6,398 nucleotides of DNA. It comes from an uncultured Prevotella sp. (GTDB lineage Bacteria > Bacteroidota > Bacteroidia > Bacteroidales > Bacteroidaceae). Each line of letters starts with the position of its first letter. Within the stretch, counting starts at the first letter, position 1. The position numbers and the translations under genes are program-made. Shown here one piece after another: positions 1-6,352 of the stretch. Location: contig CAMBBY010000077.1 in NCBI GenBank assembly GCA_945863825.1, positions 1 to 6,398 on the forward strand. Direction: 5' to 3'. The notes under the pieces were generated by a model. The model was not told the DNA's origin. It did not search any database and saw only the letters and a program-made list of their open reading frames with translations.

Positions 1-250
1 CTTGCGTCTTATATCCAATATAAGATATAACAAGTGTGGAACCAGGAGCACATTCGACATGGAAGTTACCATCAAAGTCGGTAACAGTACCAGTCTTTGT
101 TCCTTTCACCATGACAGATGCACCAATGACGGTTTCACCTGTGGCATCTTTGACGATACCATTTACATTAACCTGCTGTGCACTTGCAATAGTACAAACA
201 GTACAGAGCGCAGAGCTCATCAGTAATTTTGAAAGATTGTTCATGTTCAT
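1..250 (-). CDS. SusC/RagA-family TonB-dependent outer-membrane receptor, N-terminal fragment (3' end outside window)
   Basis: The minus strand encodes 83 residues starting MNMNNLSKLLMSS and running off the left edge. Residues 1-24 look like a signal peptide: a short polar start, a hydrophobic stretch, and a likely cleavage site after ASA (residues 22-24), before QQ. From about residue 27 a carboxypeptidase-regulatory-like domain begins (VNGIVKDATGETVIGASV), followed by GTKTGTVTDFDGNF and then ISYIGYKTQ. This order is the usual N-terminus of SusC/RagA receptors, which import oligosaccharides or other large nutrients with a SusD partner and TonB energy. The plug and barrel are not in the window, so the subfamily and substrate cannot be told. 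The start may be the ATG at 250 or the in-frame ATG at 244; no strong Shine-Dalgarno site decides, which is common in this phylum. A -7 element lies about 46 bases upstream. The plus-strand ORFs over this region are its shadows. Confidence 0.9.
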   Translation of the reverse strand, partial: MNMNNLSKLLMSSALCTVCTIASAQQVNVNGIVKDATGETVIGASVMVKGTKTGTVTDFDGNFHVECAPGSTLVISYIGYKTQ

Positions 251-295
251 TTAACGTTTTAAGTTTCAAAATCGTTGTTGTTATGATTTCTGCCG

Positions 296-303
296 CAAAG
301 TTA
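296..303 (-). promoter_or_regulatory. Bacteroidetes-type -7 element of the susC-like gene
   Basis: Read on the minus strand the bases are TAACTTTG, an exact match to the Bacteroidetes -7 consensus TAnnTTTG. Transcription would begin near position 290 and give a leader of about 40 bases before the ATG at 250. A canonical TTTG -33 box is not present, but a T-rich run (complement of 326-330) lies at about the right distance. A weak -33 box would fit a promoter that needs an activator. Confidence 0.6.
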
Positions 304-310
304 AGTAACG

Positions 311-352
311 AATCGTTATCAGGGTAAAAATAATCGTTCCTACAGTAATAAT
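311..352 (-). promoter_or_regulatory. Tandem imperfect 21-bp direct repeats, candidate activator site upstream of the susC-like promoter
   Basis: Positions 311-331 and 332-352 agree at 15 of 21 bases when aligned directly. The shared bases are AATCGTT, then an A at unit position 11, GTAA at positions 14-17 and AAT at positions 19-21. Copies are exactly 21 bp apart, two helical turns, so both present the same DNA face. They start about 8 bp upstream of the -7 element and cover the -33 region. A third AATCGTT lies at 270-276, in the leader. AraC-family activators commonly bind such direct half-sites about 21 bp apart next to the -35/-33 region. That it is a regulator site, and for which regulator, is inference. 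Confidence 0.4.
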
Positions 353-404
353 TATGTTACATGAAACAATATTTGCATTTTTTGTCAAGATTTTAACGAC
401 ACCA

Positions 405-497
405 GAAACAGAAGCAGACACAGATAGCTTCGTTGGCTAACGCAAGTACTTGAATTGGCTAACGCAAGTACTTGCGATGACCAATGAAGCCTGTTTC
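405..497. repeat. Interleaved direct and inverted repeat element able to form a long hairpin
   Basis: A 20-bp sequence, TTGGCTAACGCAAGTACTTG, occurs twice without mismatch at 433-452 and 455-474, separated by AA. Each copy contains the palindrome CAAGTACTTG, and in the second it extends to a perfect 14-bp palindrome, CGCAAGTACTTGCG (463-476). The copies can also pair with each other: 441-452 is the exact reverse complement of 465-476, with a 12-base loop. Outside this, GCTTCGTTGG (427-436) pairs with CCAATGAAGC (481-490) with one G-T pair, and GAAACAG (405-411) pairs with CTGTTTC (491-497). It lies between two divergent promoters, so it is not an obvious terminator. It could be a dispersed intergenic repeat, a remnant of a small non-coding mobile element, or a protein-binding site. 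Confidence 0.75.
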
Positions 498-538
498 AAT
501 AGGCAAAGAAACGACTCATAGAAAAAACAGCGTTAAAA

Positions 539-624
539 AATCATTGCATCAAATACAAGAATTCGTCCAACATAACATAAGCAATAGAGGATAAACGAAA
601 AGCATGGGGGCTTCTGCAATGATT
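539..624. repeat. Short inverted repeat with long spacer
   Basis: AATCATTGCA at 539-548 is the exact reverse complement of TGCAATGATT at 615-624, with 66 bases between. No open reading frame or other motif is evident in the spacer. It lies upstream of the plus-strand nuclease-like promoter. It may be chance in AT-rich DNA. Confidence 0.3.
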
Positions 625-670
625 CAAAACATTTTTTCACCCAAACGGCACATATATCAAATATTTCCAT

Positions 671-678
671 TATCTTTG
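671..678 (+). promoter_or_regulatory. Bacteroidetes-type -7 element of the AAA/nuclease gene
   Basis: TATCTTTG matches the Bacteroidetes -7 consensus TAnnTTTG exactly and is followed by CA, as is often seen. Transcription would start near 684, leaving a leader under 30 bases. No TTTG -33 box sits at the usual distance; the nearest T run (632-637) is too far upstream. A purine-rich AAAGAAAGGA at 692-701 could serve as ribosome binding site for the ATG at 712. dinB downstream may be read from this promoter as well. Confidence 0.65.
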
Positions 679-711
679 CAGAAAGAATAAAAAAGAAAGG
701 AATCATTCATC

Positions 712-2472
712 ATGGAGCAATCTAAAAGAGTACCATACGGAGTATCTAATTTCGTCGATATTATCGAGCGAAACCAGTATTATGTCGATAAGACTATGTA
801 TCTGCCTTTGCTGGAAAAAGAGGCAGATGCCCTCTTCTTTATACGTCCTCGAAGATTCGGCAAGAGTTTGCTGATAAGCATGATGCGTGCTTATTACGAC
901 ATCAGCATGACAGAAAGGTTCCAAGAACTTTTTGGCAACCTTTGGATTGGCTCCCATCCTACCCCACAGCAGGGCAAGTACCAAGTACTATACCTTGACT
1001 TCTCGAAGATAGGAGGCGGCATCAAGCTATTGGAAGACCGATTCAATGACTATTGCGGTCAGTGCGTGGATTTCTTTGTAGATACCCTTTACAAGGACTA
1101 CTATACCCCAGAGGCTATCGCCAAGATAAAAGGCATCAACTATGCTTCGGGCAAATTGAACGCCCTCGCAATGGAGGCTCAGAAGAATGGTTATCAACTA
1201 TTCCTCATCGTGGATGAATACGACAACTTCACCAACGTGGTGCTCAACGAGCACGGGGAGGATATGTATTGGGCATTGACCCATGCCAGTGGCTTTTATC
1301 GTGAGATTTTCAAGGTATTCAAGGGCATGTTTGCCCGTATCTTCATGACTGGTGTAAGCCTTGTAACGCTCGATGACTTGACCAGTGGTTTCAACATCGG
1401 CTGGCATATCTCCACCAAGGCACCTTTCAACCAGATGCTTGGTTTCTCCACAGAAGATGTGAGAGACCTATTCACTTACTACAAGAATTCAGGCGACTTA
1501 CCAGCCGATACAGATGTAGAAGCTATTATCGAGGACATGAAACCTTGGTACGACAACTATTGTTTTTCAGAGGAGGCATTGAGAACCCAAAGCAAGGTAT
1601 TCAACTGCGACATGGTACTATACTATCTCCGCAACTATATGGAGACTGGGGAAGCTCCACGCCAGATGATTGACCCTAACACCAAGACCGACTACAACAA
1701 GATGAAGAAGCTCCTCCAGCTCGACAAGTTGGACGGAGACCGAAAGGGTGTCATCCTGACCATTGCGGAAAAAGGAGAAATTGTAGGAAACATCGAGGAA
1801 TCATTCCCGGCAAAGGCATTGACAAATCCTGAAATATTCATCAGTTTGTTGTTCTACTATGGCATGTTGACCATCAAGGATACTTTTGGAGACCAACTGA
1901 TTTTGGGCATTCCTAATAATAATGTACGCAAACAATATTATAATTATCTGTTGGAGCAGTATCAAGAGGAGAAATACATCAATACCTCAAACCTCAAGAC
2001 CATGTTTACCTATATGGCTTTTGAGGGCAAGTGGAAGGAATGCTTGGAGTATATGGCAAAAGCATACGCCGAAGTATCATCTGTTAGGGATGGTATCGAG
2101 GCTGAGCGCAACTTGCAAGGTTTCTTCATGGCATATTTCAGCCTCAACAATTATTACTATACTGCTCCAGAGTTGGAATTGAACCATGGTTATTGCGATT
2201 TCTTCCTCCTGCCAAACTTGACCCACTACCCTACGAAGCATAGTTATATCATCGAGCTAAAGGTATTGTCTAAGAAAGAATTCGATACTCTAACAGAAGA
2301 TGGCAAGATGACCAAGGGAGCGAAGCAATGGCTTGATGCCGAGGAACAAATCAAGCGATATGCCAAAGCACCAAGAGTTGAGGCATTACGCCAAGGCACG
2401 ACACTCCATAAGATTATCATGCAGTTCAAGGGATGGGAACTGGCGAGAATTGACGAAGTAAATGAAATATAA
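712..2472 (+). CDS. AAA-ATPase-like protein with C-terminal PD-(D/E)XK nuclease domain
   Basis: A 586-residue protein with the architecture of a large family common in Bacteroidetes: an N-terminal AAA-ATPase-like domain (Pfam AAA-ATPase_like) and a C-terminal PD-(D/E)XK nuclease domain (Pfam PDDEXK_9, once DUF1703). The N-terminus (VPYGVSNFVDIIERNQYYVDKT) is typical. The P-loop region is RPRRFGKSLL (45-54), with GKS kept but the first glycine of a classical Walker A replaced. A Walker B-like strand LFLIVDEYDN (163-172) carries Asp168-Glu169, and ARIFMTGVS (208-216) resembles a sensor-1 strand. The nuclease core shows Asp496 (CDFFLLPN), Glu515-x-Lys517 (IIELK) and Gln546/Tyr550 (QIKRY), so the active site appears intact. 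No signal peptide or membrane segment is seen, so it is probably cytoplasmic. The biological role of the family is not established; links to mobile elements or DNA processing have been suggested but remain inference. The ATG at 712 has a purine-rich site and a -7 element just upstream. dinB follows after 57 bp. Confidence 0.9.
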   Translation: MEQSKRVPYGVSNFVDIIERNQYYVDKTMYLPLLEKEADALFFIRPRRFGKSLLISMMRAYYDISMTERFQELFGNLWIGSHPTPQQGKYQVLYLDFSKIGGGIKLLEDRFNDYCGQCVDFFVDTLYKDYYTPEAIAKIKGINYASGKLNALAMEAQKNGYQLFLIVDEYDNFTNVVLNEHGEDMYWALTHASGFYREIFKVFKGMFARIFMTGVSLVTLDDLTSGFNIGWHISTKAPFNQMLGFSTEDVRDLFTYYKNSGDLPADTDVEAIIEDMKPWYDNYCFSEEALRTQSKVFNCDMVLYYLRNYMETGEAPRQMIDPNTKTDYNKMKKLLQLDKLDGDRKGVILTIAEKGEIVGNIEESFPAKALTNPEIFISLLFYYGMLTIKDTFGDQLILGIPNNNVRKQYYNYLLEQYQEEKYINTSNLKTMFTYMAFEGKWKECLEYMAKAYAEVSSVRDGIEAERNLQGFFMAYFSLNNYYYTAPELELNHGYCDFFLLPNLTHYPTKHSYIIELKVLSKKEFDTLTEDGKMTKGAKQWLDAEEQIKRYAKAPRVEALRQGTTLHKIIMQFKGWELARIDEVNEI

Positions 2473-2529
2473 ACACATAGAGAATGAATTCATGCCAAAC
2501 TACGCATTATATTGCCAGTTTGCATAACA

Positions 2530-3648
2530 ATGACTGAGCGAAAGATCATACATATCGACATGGATGCCTTCTTTGCTGCGGTAGAGCAAAGAGACAATCC
2601 GGAACTTCGGGGCAAACCGGTAGCGGTAGGCTTCGATGGTCCTCGTGGTGTAGTTTCCACAGCCAGCTATGAGGCACGACAATGGGGCGTTCATTCTGCG
2701 CAGTCCATCGCCCAGGCCAAGCTGCGTTGCCCCAACCTCATGATCGTAGCCTGCCGACATGAACATTATTCAGAAATTTCGCAGCAGATACACCAGATTT
2801 TCCAGGAATACACAGACCTCATCGAGCCCATCTCCATTGACGAAGCATTTCTGGACGTTACTCATAATAAAAAAGGAATAAAACTGGCTGTAGATATTGC
2901 CAAAGAAATCAAAACCCGTATCAAGGAAGCAACCGGACTCACCGCCTCGGCTGGCATCAGCTACTGCAAGTTTCTCGCCAAAGTGGCTTCTGATTACCGT
3001 AAACCTGATGGTATCTGCACCATTCATCCCGACAAGGCGCTCGATTTCATCGCCCAGCTACCAGTAGAGGATTTCTGGGGCGTGGGCAAGAAAACCTTGC
3101 AAAAGATGCACTTCATGGGTATCTTCAACGGAGCTGACCTACGGAAAGTATCCGAGGAACATCTGGTTGAAGTGTTCGGAAAAGCCGGTCATATCTTCTA
3201 TGACTTTGCCCGTGGGATAGACAACAGACCAGTGATCACAAGCAGAGTGAGGAAGTCTGTGGGATGCGAACAGACTTTTCTGGAAGATATCTATAAAAAA
3301 ACGGCAATCATCATAGAACTCTATCATTCAGTACTTGAACTCCAGGAGCGGATTTCCAAGAGTGGGTTTGAGGGTAGGACATTAACTTTAAAGGTAAAGT
3401 TTTCCGACTTCACCCAGATTACCCGCAGTATTTCACAAGAGAAAATTCTGAAGGAAAAAGGAGAAATACTCCCACTTGCCAAGCGATTGCTCCAACAAGT
3501 GGATTACTCCGCCAGCCGCCCTATCCGCCTTCTCGGCTTATCTGTAAGCAATGCCACTTCAGAAGAAGCAAAGAAAGAGGACAGGGAAAACAGTAGCCAA
3601 GGACCAGAATACCGGGAACTGGAACTGGAGTTTGAAGATTGGGAATAA
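2530..3648 (+). CDS. dinB: DNA polymerase IV (Y-family translesion polymerase)
   Basis: A 372-residue Y-family polymerase, close in length to E. coli DinB (351). It copies past damaged template bases with low fidelity. With numbering from the ATG at 2530, the N-terminal motif IIHIDMDAFFAAVE (6-19) holds catalytic Asp10 and the steric-gate Phe15, and SIDEAFLDV (102-110) holds Asp104 and Glu105, so all three metal-binding acids are present. ASAGISYCKFLAKVASDYRKPDG (139-161) is the conserved palm/fingers segment, and WGVGKKTLQKMHFMGI (183-198) is the helix-hairpin-helix of the thumb. The little-finger domain follows (about 240-342). The C-terminus ends ELELEFEDWE, at best a degenerate form of the clamp-binding motif QLxLF. 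An in-frame TTG at 2512 would add MPVCIT, but the ATG at 2530 leaves the family-typical short N-terminus before IIHID and is preferred. No clear promoter lies in the 57-bp gap, so co-transcription with the nuclease-like gene is likely. No damage-response operator is recognised. Confidence 0.95.
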   Translation: MTERKIIHIDMDAFFAAVEQRDNPELRGKPVAVGFDGPRGVVSTASYEARQWGVHSAQSIAQAKLRCPNLMIVACRHEHYSEISQQIHQIFQEYTDLIEPISIDEAFLDVTHNKKGIKLAVDIAKEIKTRIKEATGLTASAGISYCKFLAKVASDYRKPDGICTIHPDKALDFIAQLPVEDFWGVGKKTLQKMHFMGIFNGADLRKVSEEHLVEVFGKAGHIFYDFARGIDNRPVITSRVRKSVGCEQTFLEDIYKKTAIIIELYHSVLELQERISKSGFEGRTLTLKVKFSDFTQITRSISQEKILKEKGEILPLAKRLLQQVDYSASRPIRLLGLSVSNATSEEAKKEDRENSSQGPEYRELELEFEDWE

Positions 3649-3671
3649 AGACTTTACTTATTCCCTACTTC
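3634..3671. terminator. Candidate bidirectional terminator hairpin over the convergent stop codons
   Basis: GGGAATAA (3641-3648) and TTATTCCC (3658-3665) form a perfect 8-bp stem with a 9-base loop. GAAG (3634-3637) and CTTC (3668-3671) extend it after a small internal loop. The hairpin spans the dinB stop (3646-3648) and the hybrid regulator stop (TTA at 3654-3656). Neither side has a T tract, so it is not a textbook intrinsic terminator; a role in ending both convergent transcripts is inferred from symmetry and position. Confidence 0.45.
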
Positions 3672-6352
3672 TCCTGGCAACATACCATATTCTTCCTTAA
3701 AGCACTTCGTAAAGTAAGAAGGTGCAGAAAAACCGACATCATAGGCGACCTCTGAAACACTCATACTACGGCTTTCAAGTAGTCGTTTAGCCTTGGCAAG
3801 ACGAGCCTTGCGAAGCAAATCTACTACAGAAGAACCCGTCATTGCTTTCACCTTACGATAGAGCTGCACACGGCTCAAGCCGATTCCTTTGCCGATATCC
3901 TCTACGCCAAACTCACTGTCTGAAAGATTCTTCTGGATAATAGCATGAAGTTGCTTGAGGAACTGCTTGTCTCTATCTTCCAACTGGTTCATAGCTACTT
4001 CCTGTTCTGCTGTCTGAGAAGTCTGATTGAAAAGGTTCTCAAAATGACTCTTCAGTAATCTTCGCTGCTTGAGAAGGTTTTCTATACGGGACAAAAGAAC
4101 CTTGCCATGGAATGGTTTGGTAATGTAAGAATCAGCACCATACTCATAACCTTGGGCACGATGCTCATCCAGATTTTTAGCAGTGAGCACAATGACAGGA
4201 ATATGAGAAGTGACGGTCTGGGTCTTCAACTGCCTTGTAAATTCCAAACCATTCATCACAGGCATCATGACATCACAGATTACCAAATCAGGAACTTCCT
4301 TCCGGGCGATTTCCAAACCTTCCTTACCATCGGAAGCCTCAAAGATATAAAACTTATCCTGCAAAAGCGTGCGAATATATTGACGAATGTCATTATTATC
4401 ATCAATCACCAATAAAGAAGGTTTGTTTCCTTGCTCATCCAACAACTTCTGGAGTTTTCCATTTTGTTTATTTCCATCGTCGATATACAGCAGATCAGAC
4501 TCATTAATCGTCATTTTACCTACTGATAATGAAGCACTTTCAGAGTTATCCACAATTTCCTCATCATTGTGGATAACCTGTGCATCACCTATCTGTTTAC
4601 AAGGAATAACTACTATAAAATTGCTACCCTGATTCGTTTTGCTCTCCACCCATGCCTTGCCATGATGTAACTCCACAAACGACTTGACAAGGGCCAATCC
4701 GATACCCGTTCCACTGGCAGCACCTTTGGCCTGAAAGAAACGTTCAAACACCTTTTCAGCTTCTTCATGAGAAATTCCCATGCCCGTATCACGCACATCG
4801 ATACGGAAAAAATCCTTATAAGAATTAATGGTCTCGGCAGATAAACCTTTAACCTGATGGGGATCAACCATTTTTAAAGATACAAAAATATCGCCTCCAG
4901 CAGGAGTATATTTCAAGGCGTTGCTTAAGAGATTGAATACTACACGAGCAATTTTCTCTTTATCAGCCACTATCTTTCCCTGTCTCTTAAATTCTTCTAC
5001 ATCCAGATGAAGCATGATATGCTTACGTTCTGCTGCCAGCAGGAAATCATTTGTCCAAAGCGTCAACGCCTTTACAAGGTCAAAACGATAAAGTTCCAAA
5101 TCCATCTTTCCATTCTGAATCTTGCGGAAATCAAGAATACTTCCTACTAACTGCTGAAGTGCCAAGGCATTACGCTGTACCATCTTCAGCAAATCTCTTG
5201 CTTTCCCCTTGATACTATTATCCTCCAAAAGCATCTCTACCGGATCTGCTATCAAAGTAAGCGGCGTGCGAAGTTCATGACTGATGTTGGTAAAGAATAC
5301 CAAGCGGGAATTAGTTAATTCCATAACTTCATCATTCAAGCGCTTTAGCTCATCATTTTTCTGTCCCAATTCGCCATTAACCCTTTTCAGTTCATCGTTC
5401 GTATTTGCCAGTTTTTCGTTCAACTTTACTTTAACAACATAACCTCTGAATATCAGCGCTGCACCAGCAATACAGATAAAAAGGAACAGGCATAAGCCTA
5501 TCAGCATGACTTGCTGAGAATTATAGTCAGCAAGATACTGATCGACTTGCTTGTGCAAAGTTTTCAGATTCCGTGCCTGACGCTCAGCATCTCTTGCTTC
5601 CATCAAAGTAAGCTCTGCATTAGCCTTGGTGATGATGGAAGTACTCAAGAAATTATCGCGTTTGTAAGGTTGGTGCTTTAATATCTTCATTGCTAAGGCA
5701 ATAACCTCATCGCCCTTAGTAGGATAAAGATAGGATGCATCAAACACTCCATCACGCACGAGTTCCAGGCCCCCACCCTCGGTTGCCATACCATCCACAC
5801 CGGTATATTTATAATTGCGGTTTACGCCCATCTGCTTAGCAGTCACGTATGCCCCCCAAGCCAAGCGGTCGTTATGAGCAAAGACGAAATCAAAATCCTG
5901 CGTCTTTTTCAGTATTTTCTTCATTGCACGAATACCGCTTTCCTCCTTCCAATCTCCACCAGCAGAAGCTACTACTTGAACATCCGGATAGGATTTAAGC
6001 GCATCCATAAAACCACGATGACGCTCCAAGGCAGGGGAAGATCCTTCAAGTCCGCAAATCTCAACAACACGTCCCTTACCCTGCAGTTGCTGAGCTATAT
6101 ATTTGCCCATAGAGTTACCTATCTTATAATTGTCACAACCTATGAAAGCTGTATATTTATCAGTATTGGACATACGGTCATACAAAATCACAGGGATTCC
6201 CTTGTCATAGGCACGCTCAACAGCCTTGGAAATGGCACTCATCTGATTAGGAGAAATAATCAGCAAATCTACACCTTCATCTACAAACTGGTTGACCTGC
6301 TTGTTCTGCAACACATTATCATCATTCGAAGAAGCAAGTTTCACAATAATAG
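3654..6352 (-). CDS. Hybrid two-component system regulator with periplasmic sugar-binding-type sensor (5' end missing)
   Basis: Sensor kinase and transcription factor in one chain, the kind that controls glycan-use genes in Bacteroidales; the domain order resembles the fructose-sensing BT1754 of Bacteroides thetaiotaomicron. Residues are numbered from the GTG at 6344. About 1-245 is a type I periplasmic-binding-protein fold (VDLLIISPNQ 25-34, RHRGFMDAL 108-116, FVFAHNDRLAWGA 153-165), probably outside the inner membrane. A membrane segment spans about 279-299, then a coiled-coil-like stretch (about 305-345). The kinase has the H-box ISHELRTP with His356, the N box NLLSNALKYTP (471-481), DTGMGI (519-524) and GTGIGL (545-550). 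The receiver (about 643-757) has Asp648/Asp649, phospho-acceptor Asp691, Thr721 and Lys743. The AraC-type DNA-binding domain is at about 798-894 with two helix-turn-helix units. Every catalytic residue looks intact. The GTG is an internal Val: in-frame codons continue to the adapter, where an artificial stop appears. The signal sequence and first strand of the sensor, perhaps 60 residues, are missing. The ligand cannot be told. Confidence 0.93.

Larger units (their letters stand above)
251..711. other. Intergenic region between divergent genes
   Basis: This 461-bp AT-rich stretch contains no convincing coding region on either strand. From left to right it holds: the short leader of the susC-like gene; its -7 element (296-303); a 13-bp palindrome (306-318) inside a pair of 21-bp direct repeats (311-352); a near-palindrome TGTTACATGAAACA (355-368); a large repeat/hairpin element (405-497); a 10-bp inverted repeat with a long spacer (539-548 and 615-624); and the -7 element (671-678) and leader of the plus-strand nuclease-like gene. 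Both flanking genes point away, so the central part is not needed as a terminator for either. Confidence 0.8.

Noticed and set aside
2..254. Plus-strand ORFs of 72-74 residues
   Set aside because: They overlap the clear SusC-family N-terminus on the minus strand and show no recognisable features of their own.
433..474. CRISPR array from the two 20-bp direct repeats
   Set aside because: The copies are only two bases apart with no spacer, there are only two, and no cas gene is present.
405..497. Transcription terminator for a flanking gene
   Set aside because: Both neighbouring genes are transcribed away from it, and no T tract follows the stems.
703..984. Minus-strand ORF of 93 residues over the start of the nuclease-like gene
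   Set aside because: It is antisense to the conserved AAA-like N-terminus and has no recognisable motif; the plus-strand gene explains the region.
2512..2529. TTG at 2512 as the dinB start
   Set aside because: It adds six residues absent from the usual DinB N-terminus; the ATG at 2530 fits the family better.
2500..2766. Minus-strand ORF of 88 residues over the start of dinB
   Set aside because: It lies opposite the conserved catalytic region of DinB and resembles nothing recognisable.
4107..4867. ORFs of 81-102 residues on both strands within the hybrid regulator gene
   Set aside because: They are frame shadows of the kinase and receiver domains, whose motifs are intact on the minus strand.
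6342..6344. GTG as the start codon of the hybrid regulator
   Set aside because: The frame stays open upstream into the adapter, where an artificial stop occurs. The protein at this point is already inside the sensor domain without signal peptide, so the GTG is an internal valine.
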